A stretch of DNA of 64,000 nt. Source: Brachynemurus nebulosus (lineage: Eukaryota; Arthropoda; Insecta; Neuroptera; Myrmeleontidae). A model generated the notes under the pieces. It saw only the letters and a program-made list of their open reading frames with translations. It ran no database searches and was not told the DNA's origin. The position numbers and the translations under genes are program-made. Positions 36,735-48,021 of the stretch are shown in pieces (position 1 is the stretch's first letter; each line of letters starts with the position of its first letter). Location: contig JAPWDM010000006.1 of the NCBI GenBank assembly GCA_035578155.1, positions 16,136,305-16,200,304 on the forward strand, read 5' to 3'.

Positions 36735-38367
36735 CGAAATGTCTTACTTTTACGAAATTTAGTGAAAATGTTGGAAGTTGAAAAGCGTTGGACAAGTTCG
36801 TTAGCCAGACACGTCCGATGCCCGAAACATTGTTTTTGGAACATTTTTCGTGAAAAAAATTAGTTTTTTGACAAAAATTTTCACTTATTGAAATTTTTGC
36901 GAAATTTTTTTACACCATTGAAAAGAGGGGAAAAAATCACACAAAAAAAGTCTTTAAACTTATATTCTATGTCAACTACTTTCCGAGAAAAACTAATTTT
37001 TGTAAACGGAAATTCGCTATATTATGCAGGATGCTGCGACAGGGGTATTTTATTTTAAGAAAATTTTTTAGACTGTTTTATATAAACTTATATTTATAAA
37101 TCGGGGGCTCCCAAAGTTTTAAGTCGGCGGGTAAAATTGTAAATACTAAATTATTTAACGGGCTAAGAGAATATTTTAAATTAAAAGTCACACCCGAAAT
37201 ATAAGTCAAAATAAGTCACATTTCCTGAATGAACATAGCTATTTTGTTCGAATCCAAAGTTCGCTAACGAATCTAATTAATTTCATTATTGTAGTTATTA
37301 TTTGAATTTAAAAATTGAACCCGATGACGTCATCACGTATACAATTAAATTTTTGAAAGTTTCAAAAATCATAATTTCGATGTTAGAAACTTGAAATTTG
37401 AAGCTGCTCATAGGTTTCCAATACTGCTTTTTTCATTTTTCACGAAATCCGAATTATAAAATCAACGAAAAAATTGTATGCGAAAATTAGATCACATTTT
37501 CGGAAGGAATTTGAGCAACTCCCGTAATAAAAAAGGTTTAACACCACTGATATATAAAATCTATGTAATAACAAGATATATTGCATATAATATTTGATAT
37601 TTTTCTACGGCAAAGTCCTAGTATTTTTGGTAAATGACGCACATTCTGAGCTTCGAAAGTTTGGACAATTTTTTCAAATATCCAATTTTTTACTACGTCA
37701 AATTCGAAATAACTAATTATTTTCTAATTTTAAAGTGCTATTGTATTTTTCCACAGACCAATGAATATATTATATATATATTATATATTATATTATATAA
37801 ATGTGTAATTGAAGCAGCCAGTTACGACCAAGTTCCGACCGTAATAGTATTCTGTAATATAGTAATGGATGGTATCCGTAGTAACGTTTTCAAATAATTA
37901 TTGTTAATAATAATATTGATAATAAAATTTTACTTTTTTGAAAAAAAACTGCAAAATTTTAAAAGAAAAAAATTGGTATTCGCTTTATTTTCAAAATACG
38001 TACGTATACAAATTATGTCCTGCAATAATTATAGTCGCATTTGCTCAAAAATTGACATTATATTATATTCCTTAAATCTCACCCGTCTCGCCCTGTTACC
38101 TGCTTCAAGAAAAATACCTACCAACTGGCTTTACGCTTTGTATAGTAGCATCTACAGTGACTGTATAATATTCTTTATAACAGTGTGGCCATTGGAACCA
38201 TATCCGCCATATTCAGGCCAAATTTGAAGTGAGTAACCGTAGTAACAGAATAAACAAGGTATACAAATTCAATGCATTTGGCCTGAAAATGGCGTCAACC
38301 AATCAAAAACTAGACCTACTAATGGCCACACTGTTATCAAGTATACTATAAAGTCACTGTAGTAGCA
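36301..38367. other. Intergenic DNA with one (TA)n tract
   Basis: Nothing protein-like was recognised. The ORFs at 37634..37897 and 37901..38227 have AT-driven composition. Confidence 0.5.
36650..36731. repeat. (TA)n microsatellite, about 41 units
   Basis: An uninterrupted TA tract, which creates a false I/Y-repeat ORF on the minus strand. Confidence 0.98.
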
Positions 38368-38943
38368 TCTACTTAATAAATTTCTAACACTGACTGACTG
38401 ACAGACAACGCATAGCCTAAACCGTTGGATTTAGAAGAATGAAATTTTGCATAGCAGTTTCCTATGTAACGTAGGTGACCACTAAAAAAGGATTTTTGAA
38501 AATTCGTCCCCTAAGTGGGTTTAATAGGGGATGAAAATTTGTATAAAAATTCGTTATTTTTGAAGTTACGGGTATATAAAAATATGTTACTATGACTATT
38601 AAAATTATTAATATCTTATTTAATAAATCTTTAACACTGACTGACAGACAACCACAACCTAAACTGTTGGCTTTCGAAGGACGAAATTAAGCACAGGAGT
38701 TATGAAAATTGACGTTTAGGCTTCCATTTTTAAATAAAAGTCAGTTGTGTAAACGTTTCTGGAAATTTATTCCCTAAGGAGTTAAAACAGAAAATTAAAG
38801 TTTGTATGGGAAGTTCGTCATTTTTGAAGTTAAAAAAACATGGATATTGATTTAAGCTTTTGAAAAACATTAAAAGTGAGCAGAAAGCGAGTACCTAATA
38901 AAAAGATTTTGTCGATGGGAAATCCCATCGGGCATACGGCTAG
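38368..38943 (+). mobile_element. Helitron, non-autonomous, 576 bp
   Basis: The 5' end is TCTACTTAATAAATTTCTAA after an A. The 3' end has the hairpin GATGGGAAATCCCATC, ten bases, then CTAG and T (38944). The ACACTGACTGAC start block recurs at about 38628, so the body is an internal partial duplication. It is the same family as 20271..21470 and 41189..41728. Confidence 0.88.
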
Positions 38944-39321
38944 TAATATAATAGTGTTTATTGGTCTGTGTATTTGCACTTTTAATATTTAATTTTAACA
39001 AAAAACCTTCATATTTTAAGTGATTTTTTAACCGTACTGTAGATATATACTCTACAAACGTATACAACAGTTTTACATAGTGCGGTTACATATTTGCTAA
39101 CGTATGTGTTACGAAATGGTTGCAAATAAATATTTGTAAAGCACGTTTATTTTGACTATTGTTTCTGTTATTGTTATCTCTTGAATGTGTTAATAGATAA
39201 AACTACAATACCTACGAAGATTAATTTAAGCAAGTGAATCGTTACTACAATTACGACAGTTACAAACGTAACCGCGAATAACTAGGTTCTGAAAATTTAT
39301 TAAATGCGGCACTGAAAGAAA
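38944..39321. other. Intergenic spacer, nothing recognised
   Basis: Short AT-rich spacer. Confidence 0.5.
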
Positions 39322-40455
39322 ATAGTATATTGTGCAATAAGTGCGGGAAATTGTCGATTGCCCACGAAAGCGAAGTCGAGCGCACGAACGTAGTGAGTGC
39401 GCCCATTCGCTTGAGTGGGGCAATCGACAATCCCGCACGAGTTGCACATACTATTTTTTATTACGACTTTCACATACTTTTTTCTATTACCTATTATCAC
39501 TATTTTTGACATTTTTATTACTTTTTAAAATAATATTTTTAAGTGTTCGTCTTTTTTTCTGAATTAATTATCGTTTAAATTACTTTGTTGGTGGTTTCTA
39601 TAGAAATAATTATGAAATATTTATTAAATGAAAAATTAAGAGGCGGCTTCGCGTGTTTTGATTAAATTTTGCGTGTTTTATTGTCAATTTGCGTGTGGAA
39701 TAGTTATTTGTGTATTAAGAGCGCAAAATGGTATATTGCCGCTCGACTGAAAATGTTGACGCGCGACTCCGCCAGGCGGAGCGCATTAATTTCATGAGAG
39801 CGGCAATATCATTTTGTGCTCGAATTACACACAAAATTTTTTCTACAATCTTATAAAATGTATTTTTTATTTAAAAGATACTTAAAAAAATAATGGACGT
39901 TAATATTCACTTTAATGTTTTGCAGCTTCAGAAATATTTGGAGGTGTACTTGAGAAATCACTGTCACAATTATATATTTCCATCATATATGTATAGATTT
40001 CTTAAAATTTTTTATTCTTATTTTTTATTAATTATAGTTATTTTTTTATTTTTAATTAATATTTTCTAGTTATTTTGAAATTTAATAAAATTAATATTTC
40101 ACTTGATTACCATAAAGATAATAATTTTAGAATCTGTTTATTTGTTACCATAGAAAATATAAACAACGCCTACCCGATTTGTAATTAAATATACGTTGAG
40201 CGAGCGACAAAGTATTACTTTACGCTTTAAAGCGCAAAGTAGTACTTCGTTGCTCGGCAACGAGAGTCTTCGGTAAATAGCCATTTTGCGTTCTCTTCAC
40301 AGAGCGCAAAAGCCTTCTTTCCACTAAGATTGTAGAAAAAGTTACTTTCCACACGCAAAAAAGTATGCGGGAAGAGTGCAATGGGCAAACGGCTATTTTG
40401 CGTACAGTAATGTGTGCGCCAAGTTAGTACTTCTCCCGCATGAGTAATAAAAAAA
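39322..40455 (-). mobile_element. Hairpin-ended element (family A), copy 2, carrying a nested relative
   Basis: The hairpin lies at 39322..39454, starting ATAGTATATTGTGCAATAAG and closing on GTTGCACATACTAT, with arms of about 65 nt. It is followed by TTTTTTATTAC, whose inverse GTAATAAAAAA ends the element at about 40455. The insertion at 39700..40340 splits the word that reads CAAAGTTACTTTCC in the other copies. Confidence 0.87.
39700..40340 (-). mobile_element. Related hairpin-ended element (third subfamily) nested in copy 2
   Basis: It starts ATAGTTATTTGTGTATTAAG, resembling the family A tip. A roughly 140-nt hairpin follows (39700..39838) with TTGCCGCTC/GAGCGGCAA and CTCCGCC/GGCGGAG pairs and a one-base tip. 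After the hairpin comes TTTTTTCTACAATCTTA, mirrored by TAAGATTGTAGAAAAA at the far end. Extra hairpins lie at about 40199..40255 and 40285..40310. Confidence 0.8.
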
Positions 40456-40592
40456 TTTTAATGGATACCATAGCACAAATGTTATACACCAAGGGATTGA
40501 AATATGACTTTTGATCCCGAGTGTGAACCATAAAGGTCCGAAGGTAGCAATTCACATGAAGAATCAAAAGAAACATTTTGGTCTTGTGATAT

Positions 40593-40748
40593 AGCGTCAG
40601 ATGAGTATTGGTTTGTACCAAGTCAACTTTTGAAAAATTTTTTCTAGATAGTTGTTTTGTTAGTTTTGGGCATTGAGGAAGAGGAAACCACTATCAGAAA
40701 AAAATTTGTAAAAAATGGACTTAGTACAAGCCAATACTCAGCTGACGA
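40593..40748. repeat. Inverted repeat, about 30-bp arms
   Basis: CGTCAGATGAGTATTGGTTT at the left pairs with ACAAGCCAATACTCAGCTGACG-like sequence at the right. The flank just left of it (CACATGAAGAATCAAAAGAA) recurs near 43396, so it belongs to a dispersed repeat. Confidence 0.6.
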
Positions 40749-41188
40749 TATATACTACATACTTTGTGCAATTTCAAACACCTAACCTAGCTACTTTTTG
40801 CAACTCCAAAGTCTAACAACATTATTTAAGTTAAATTTCGCATACTGATTAGTGATGTTCTAATAACATATTTTGCACCAAAATAGTTAAATTTTTCCCA
40901 TAACAATGAAACTTAATTTTTAAATCTCAATAAAGCTAGTCGTTTCAAAAACCAAAATTGAAAGATACAATCCAAAAACTTATATATTTACTTAAATATT
41001 GAAATAATTATTTATGCAACAAGTAGTATAAATTATACAAGCTAAAAAAGCTAATTGGAGAATTTTTAAAATTGATGAATCGTGCTCTATTTTAACTATA
41101 CGTACTACTGGGAAGTTGGTAATATGGACCTTTTGGATCCATACCGCTTCTTACAAATTTACTCCAAAATTAGAAAATTATTTAATTA

Positions 41189-41728
41189 CTAGAAGTATAC
41201 CCGATAGGATTTCCTATCGGCAACATCTTTTTATTAGGTACTCACTTTCAATATTTTTCAAAAACCTACCTAAATACCAATTTCCACGTTTCTAATTTCA
41301 AAAATGACCAACTTCCCATTCGAACCCCTTCTAACCCCTTAGGAAATGAATTTCCAGAAACGTTTACACAACTGACTTTTATTTCTAAATTGAAGCCTAA
41401 ACACCATATCTTCTGTGCTAAATTTCGTCCATCTAAATTCCCAACCGTTTAGGCTCTGCATTGTCTGTCAGTCAATGTATAAAATATTATTTATTTGAAT
41501 AGTCATAGTAACATATTTTTATATATCTAACTTCAAAAATGATGAATTTCCATAAAAATTTTCATTCCTTATTTAATCCACTTAGGGGGCGAATTTTCAG
41601 AAATCCTTTCTTAGTGGGCACCTACGTTACATAGGGAACTCCTGTGCAAAATTTCATTCTTCTAAATCCAACGGTTTAGGCTGTGCGTTGTCTGTCAGTC
41701 AGTCAGTGTTAGGAATTTATTAAGTACA
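41189..41728 (-). mobile_element. Helitron, non-autonomous, minus strand
   Basis: On the minus strand the 3' end is the hairpin CCGATAGGAAATCCTATCGG, then GTATACTT, CTAG and T. The 5' side carries the ACTGACTGACTGAC block and TACTTAATAAATTCC. The terminal TC is mutated to TG here. It is the same family as 38368..38943. Confidence 0.83.
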
Positions 41729-42136
41729 TTCTGTGTTTACCAAAATTATATCTTCATTACTTCGACAAAAGCTAAAAAACGCCCTCTGAGGTCAGTATAA
41801 AAGATATTTTCTATTAAAATTAACAAAATTAATTTACTCTTAACCTAATAATAATTCATTATCTTAATATGTAATTATAGTTTGATTATAATACAATTAA
41901 AACAATTAGTGAAATCAACTATCATATTTCATCCAATAGAATTATGTTATTAAACTTTCTAATACGATGAAAATAAATCATAATAATAAGTCTTTAAATG
42001 ATAAATCGAATAAGGGTTATCAACATCAAACTTTAATCACTTTGGTTTTACTAATTTCAATTAAGATCTAATAACTAATGCGTAAATGCGTAAATGTTTT
42101 ATTATGATTATAAACTTTTTACAATATTTTTACATT

Positions 42137-42142
<6 letters not shown>
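41729..42142. other. Intergenic DNA, nothing recognised
   Basis: AT-rich spacer before the TA tract. Confidence 0.5.

Positions 42143-42220
<78 letters not shown>
42143..42220. repeat. (TA)n microsatellite
   Basis: About 39 TA units that end exactly where the MITE at 42221 begins. Confidence 0.98.
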
Positions 42221-42221
<1 letters not shown>

Positions 42222-42460
42222 CGTAAAAGCCCCCATTATGGAACGGTATCTAATACTGGAACAGTTTTGACATTTACATATTTATTTCTTTAATTAAGTA
42301 GGGAAACATTAAATTCGAGGTGAATTTAAATTGAAAAACAATCATTCTATTAATAATAATTTTTGTTATCAGACGTTTCTTTTAGAAATAACTTCATTAA
42401 TATGTAAATATCAAAACTGTTCCAGTATTAGATACCGTTCCATAACAGGGGCCTTTACGT
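42221..42460. mobile_element. 240-bp TA-target MITE with near-perfect 60-bp TIRs
   Basis: ACGTAAAAGCCCCCATTATG and CATAACAGGGGCCTTTACGT are the ends. The arms continue through GGAACGGTATCTAATACTGG and TTTTGACATTTACATATT with few mismatches. TA flanks both sides (42219..42220 and 42461..42462). It resembles Tc1/mariner-type (Stowaway-like) MITEs. Confidence 0.9.
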
Positions 42461-42905
42461 TACACATAATTATTAGATACCGTAAACTCTTTATACAAGC
42501 TTTATATTTGCGTAAGTTCTAATTTCTAGTGATAATTGTTATCCTTTCATCAGGGAGAAAATTTTCAAAAACCTTGTAACTGGATCTAATAACTACACTC
42601 AAAGGTTTTATATAGTGTTGGTCAATTTTAACCCTTAACATTCAACTTGGTTCCATTTATATGTTGTACGTCACTAATAAACTATAATGTTAAACTAATT
42701 TCTGCAATGGTGGTAGCGCTAGTAAATGTTTATAGTTATGAAAATAAAAATAAAAAATTATCCCAAAAACACGAAATTGAAGAAGAAAATTGTATTTGCG
42801 ATTGCATATTTACTGTTACGCATCTATTCAATGAAAAACAAATCGGTCAAGTGCAAATTGTACTTGCACAAATAGTATTTCGTACAATAGGTGGTTTTAA
42901 ATGTG
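42461..42905. other. Intergenic DNA, nothing recognised
   Basis: The 89-aa ORF at 42647..42916 has no recognisable domain and runs into the next element. Confidence 0.45.
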
Positions 42906-42913
42906 GTTTGTTA

Positions 42914-43352
42914 TAGTGATGTCGAGTAGAGAAGCAGTTAGTCGATTAATCGATTAATCGATTAAAGTTGTTTTTCAGACCAAATTAATCATTAGTCGAA
43001 AATATCAGACATAGAATAGTCGATTAATCGACTAAATTGTTAATCGTATTCAAGACTAAGGTAACTTATATTACTTTTTCAAAAACGATGTTTTTTTTGA
43101 ATTTAATCACTGACATTTAATATTTAAAAAAAAAGTATATGACATATTTCAAAGTGTTAATTAATCACATAAAAGTGAAAAATCATGCAAATGAAGTCCA
43201 ATAAATAATAGTCACTTTAAATAGTCACTTAAAAAAAAAACTAATTATTTTAGTCATTTCATCGAGGGTAAAACAATCGACTAAAAAATGACTAAATGTA
43301 AAAAAAATTAGTCGACTAAACCGACTAATCGATTAATTATCCGACATCACTA
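42914..43352. mobile_element. 439-bp hAT MITE rich in TCGATTAATCGA words, exact TSD
   Basis: The ends TAGTGATGTCG and CGACATCACTA are inverted. The 8-bp TSD GTTTGTTA is identical on both sides (42906..42913, 43353..43360). Subterminal regions are packed with AGTCGATTAATCGATTA and GTCGACTAAA words in both orientations. A second copy is at 54668..55121. Confidence 0.95.
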
Positions 43353-43360
43353 GTTTGTTA

Positions 43361-44672
43361 CCAGAGGGCCAGTAAAGGCCCGAGGGCAACAATTTACATG
43401 AAGGGTCAAAAGAAACATTTTAATCCCGTGGCGTATATAGTAGTATTTTTTGCAATCCGGATAATTTAAAATTATAAAAATTTTCAAAACTACAAATTTT
43501 TAAAAAAAATTATTTAAATGACATTTTAATTATGTGAAATAATATTACATCAAGTATATTGTGGGTAAAACAAATTGGACAATATAAAATGGATGTCTGT
43601 CTTTATCTGCAAGTGTGAATTTGTTTATTATTTTAAATAAGTAGTTCATTAATTAACAACGCTATTTAATTTAAGTTAAATTTCTTGAGAAATATTTTCA
43701 ATTTAAAAAATTTTTCATTTAAAATCAACGGTTCAGCAATAAATTGTATAAGAAATTGATCCTGATAATTTTGGCTTTTTCAGATTTTTTTAAGCCATCA
43801 TTTTAGCGATAACGGTTGGAGGGCAGCAATTTTTAACCATATTTCCCGAAAAATGTTTAAAATAATGCATAACTCTCGTTTGATACTCTATCCGATGTCC
43901 TTAGCAATTTTTTTTTCGATTTCCCAATTAATATCTCTTGAAATTAATCGCCACAAACAAAAATTTTCCTTTTTATATTGTATGTCTATAGCTCAATGCT
44001 ATATTTCAAATTTCTACGTCAAATGGTGATAGACAAAGTCAACGATTCCACAAGTATTATGTTTTGACTTTTTTCAAACTCCAAAAAAAGAAAAATACCA
44101 AAGAAAAGAAAAAGTTGTTTATGTAAAATATTTATTCTAAGATCATGTTTTGTATCACGTTTCGAAAGAAAGATGAAAAACAAATTCAACGTTAAAAGTA
44201 TCGAAACACGGCAAATCATATGAAAATTTTGTATTTCTTCTTCGTTTTTATAATACATTTCCAACGAAAAACCCAATAACGATAACGAAATATGATTTCC
44301 GCTTTATATTGTGCTTTCGATAATGCTATTAAATCGGTTCAGGTTCAAATACGATAGGTATTTACATATATTGGCGTCAATATTATCTATATTGTATATT
44401 ATCAGAAATAAAATCAAAAATTTTTATATTTTTAAAATTTTCGAATAGAACTACTGTCTGTAGATCTCGTCGTGACATAATCACAATAAATTTTTTTGCA
44501 ATAAATAAATTAATAACTCCGCTGTTAACAAAATTGATCAAATGCGTCAATAAAATAAACATAAATAGGAGGAAAAATATTTTTCTGTAAGAATATTTTT
44601 TAAATTTTCCTTAAATTTGTTAATTTTGCACTAAACCAATACGTATCTGTATAAACTTATTATAGTCAGAAG
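43361..44672. other. Intergenic DNA with a short dispersed repeat
   Basis: 43373..43440 resembles 40530..40600 (GAAGGGTCAAAAGAAACATT). No gene was recognised. Confidence 0.5.
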
Positions 44673-44865
44673 CAGTGTTGGCATTTGTAACATAATTATA
44701 GTACGCTTGACATAATTATCAATGAAACATTTGAAAGAATTTTTTCTTTTTCTTGCTCCTTTAACTGTATTTTTGGTCTGTTTCATAATTTTTCAAGAAA
44801 GATTACGAAATACTCCAATTTGGCAAGCCTGATCACATAACTTAAAAACAAGAATGCCAACACTG
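44673..44865. mobile_element. 193-bp hAT MITE, near-exact 8-bp TSD
   Basis: CAGTGTTGGCATT at the left and AATGCCAACACTG at the right. The flanks are GTCAGAAG and GTCGGAAG, one mismatch in eight. Confidence 0.9.
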
Positions 44866-45109
44866 GTCGGAAGTAAATTTTATTTTTTTATCCAAGAAAC
44901 GAACCAACAATTAATAGATAGTTCAACAAGTATTTTACTTTTTAAAATATAGATGCCACACTCCAATAAATAAATTTCAAAGATAAGTATTCAAATTAAC
45001 TGCTAATTAACGCATATCTATACATAATATTTATAATAAAACTGTAACGAGACCATTTCTGTATTTGGAATATTTTTTGAAAATTTTACTGGTACTGTAA
45101 ATAGTTATC

Positions 45110-45539
45110 GATCTAGATATCAAAACAGCGATTTTTAAAATTTTTGTCTGTCTGTCTGTGCACACATTACGCAAAAACTATTGAACGAATTTTAATGAAA
45201 TTTGGTGTGGTGAACTGGTGAAAACTTATTACCTGGATCAACATCTAAAATACTTTTTACCCCAGGGAAAATGTCTCAATCCCACGGGAAAATAGAAAAA
45301 CTATTTTAAGGATGTGCACACATTACGCAAAAACTATTGAACGGATTTTGATGAAATTTGGTGTGGTGATAACTTATTACTTGGGTCAACATTTAGGATA
45401 CTTTTTACTCCGGGAAAATGTCTCATTCCCAAAAATTATTGTTTTACGCAAGTTCTGTATAATTATTACACTTATATGTATGCTTCTCACTGAGTTTATA
45501 ACAATTGCGTAACGCGAACGACGTCGCGAGTACAGCTAG
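45110..45539 (+). mobile_element. Helitron, non-autonomous, with internal duplication
   Basis: The 3' end ACGCGAACGACGTCGCGAG forms a hairpin, followed by TACAG, CTAG and T at 45540. A roughly 140-160-bp module (GTGCACACATTACGCAAAAA ... TTGGTGTGGTGA ... GGGAAAATGTCTC) occurs twice, at 45157 and 45314. The 5' terminus is not certain; 45110 is an estimate. Confidence 0.75.
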
Positions 45540-45543
45540 TTTA

Positions 45544-46488
45544 TTAACCCTAGAATCATACATACTCGTCAAAACGACGAACGAACTTCTCTACCTGCTC
45601 CAATACTACAACTTGTTGGTACCTTCTTGCTGTGAAACTTCTGTTACCTAATTTATTTGTTATTACACATAAGACGTATAACACATAAGACGTATAAATT
45701 TTGTTTATAGCTATTGTCGTTTTTTTTTTATACTGAAATAGTGTGCGTCAAAAGGACGACGATGTATGATTAACCTATATTTTTTTTTAAAGACTTTGTA
45801 CTCCACATATAAAAGTTTTCCTAATTTTTCTAAAATTTATTAAAGATATGCATGTTATAATTAATTTATTCAATGATTATGATAATGTGAAAGATGATTA
45901 CAGCTGTTTGACTTATAGAGACGACATAATACTGAAATTTTAATATATTGAACCAAAAACTAAAGAATGCGTTTCAAGTGACTTAATAAAAGGTTAACAA
46001 TTTATTTTGTGGAAAATATTTTAATTTTTATTATTTTTTGAGATCTTATTCGAAAAATTACTAACAAATTTTAGAAAATTTACAAATGTGCCTAATGGGG
46101 AAATAACTACATATCTATAGGAATATTTATGACTGAGAAATTTCACATTCTGTAAAGTCCCACATGTCCACTGACTCATAATAGTTCATAAATTAATTAT
46201 TTGAAAGACATGTTTTATGATACAACTGATGTATTTATCTATTTTTTAATTTTTATAGTGAAAATATGCTTTGATAAAAAGATTAAAAAAATTAATAAAT
46301 ATTTATATTAAGAAATTTTTCCAAATCCAATTTTTTTAAATATTTTGTTCGTTTTTGTAGTATTGTTATGTAAAAAAAATGTTTTTTGCAAATAAACTTT
46401 AAAACTCCCCATAAAAAGTCCATTCGTCGAAACGACGCCGATGTATGATTAACTTGACTCGTAGACCAACGTATGATTCTAGGGTTAA
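45544..46488. mobile_element. piggyBac-type non-autonomous element, TTAA TSD
   Basis: TTAACCCTAGAATCATACAT at the left and CGTATGATTCTAGGGTTAA at the right. CCCTAGAA next to TTAA is the piggyBac signature. Subterminal words of the CGTCGAAACGACG / GATGTATGATTAAC type recur at about 45570, 45745 and 46424. No transposase is present. It begins only four bases after the Helitron end. Confidence 0.92.
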
Positions 46489-46604
46489 TATGTACATTGA
46501 AAATTATTTACATTTTTTACTTTTTTACCATAGTTAAATGAAAGATACCTTAACGCGTGGGCTTTTACCTATCTCTGTTCTTTATTTTCTCTAAGGATAG
46601 TACA

Positions 46605-46608
<4 letters not shown>

Positions 46609-46675
<67 letters not shown>
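46609..46675. repeat. (TA)n microsatellite
   Basis: About 33 TA units. Confidence 0.98.
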
Positions 46676-46678
<3 letters not shown>

Positions 46679-47710
46679 GTAGGAATTTAAAATTCTAATT
46701 TTTGTGTTAAAAAAAAAAAACCATTCGAGAAAATAAAAAGGAATTATCTATATAATTTACATACATACACTCTAACCGTGCCTTGCAGTGCCAATGCCAG
46801 TGTCCATATATGTGCATATGGCTAACATTAAATTAAAAACAAGCAAAATGAACCTCTCAGCAGTTTATCGATGGAAAGGTAGATATTTTTCAAAATTACT
46901 TTGAATACGTGTAATATATGCAAATTTATGTATTCATCAACTGATTGATAAAATTGAAAGAGACAGTGCAAGTAAAAATTCATTTTACAATCATCTATTT
47001 TTTTCTATATTGTTTGTCAGACAAATAAATTGATTGACTGACCGCTACAAAGGACTTTAAAATACATATTGTCTAACATAGAAAATGTTTCCGGTTTTTT
47101 AAATTAACAAACAAGATTTCTCTCAGAATGCAATACATATAGAATATAAAACTATATAATCTATATAAAACCGTTTTCTCTGGTCTCATTATATTCGTCA
47201 TCGGCTCCAGAAATCAGGAAAAAGAATATTAGTTATAAACCTCTAAATCTATTGTTTTAAGCTATATAGCTGAACTCTTTTTTATGCGGTCCTTTTTTGT
47301 GCGATTTTTTTATGCGGTTTTTAAAAAAAATGGCCGTTAAAATGCATAATGTGAATCAAAATAACGAGACAGTAAGAAACTTAAACAATTACTATAATAA
47401 CTTTCTTTGATAAAAATTCTTTTTAACGGCTTTTAAGTATTTAATCAATACATTGCATAAGAACATAAGTTATTGCATCATTTAATTTTGTTAAAGATGT
47501 ATTTTTTAAAATTTTCATAATATTATAAAATTGAAATAAAATGTTTCTACGTGTAAATTAGTATGCCTGGAACACATTTCCAACAATCCAGAAACACAAA
47601 TTATTATGCCTGTAAGACAAATTAAATTATTTAAAAATTTATACCGCCATCTCCCCAACTATGTATATTAACTGGAACATTTCACATTCCTGATACGAAA
47701 CTGTCATAGT
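46676..47710. other. Intergenic DNA, nothing recognised
   Basis: No supported ORF or repeat pair. Confidence 0.5.
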
Positions 47711-48021
47711 CAGTGGCGTCTCTATAGGCGGGGGGAGGGCTATGCAAGGCTATTTAGTTCGAGGCGGCAAATATTTCTAAAAGGAATTTTGTTATTCTGA
47801 TAGTAAAAATGAAATATAGATACGTAGTTTAAAAATTGCTAAAGCATGGGCCCGATGAGAGGGGAGGCAGCCGAGATTGTAGCCCCGGGACGCGAGTTCG
47901 AGAAGGGAGCCCGGGTAAAGTAAAAATAATGGCTGTAAAAGTGTTGTTTTCTTACTTTGAGGAAAAATTTCTGAAAAATCTGATTTATCCCCAAGGCCTA
48001 CCATTTCTTTCCACGGCCCTG
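47711..48021. mobile_element. hAT-like GC-richer segment, ends diverged
   Basis: CAGTGGCGTCTCTATAGGCG at the left and CCACGGCCCTG at the right look like hAT termini. They pair poorly and the flanking 8-mers differ, so this may be a diverged element or two overlapping fragments. ORFs on both strands here reflect GC content only. Confidence 0.45.
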
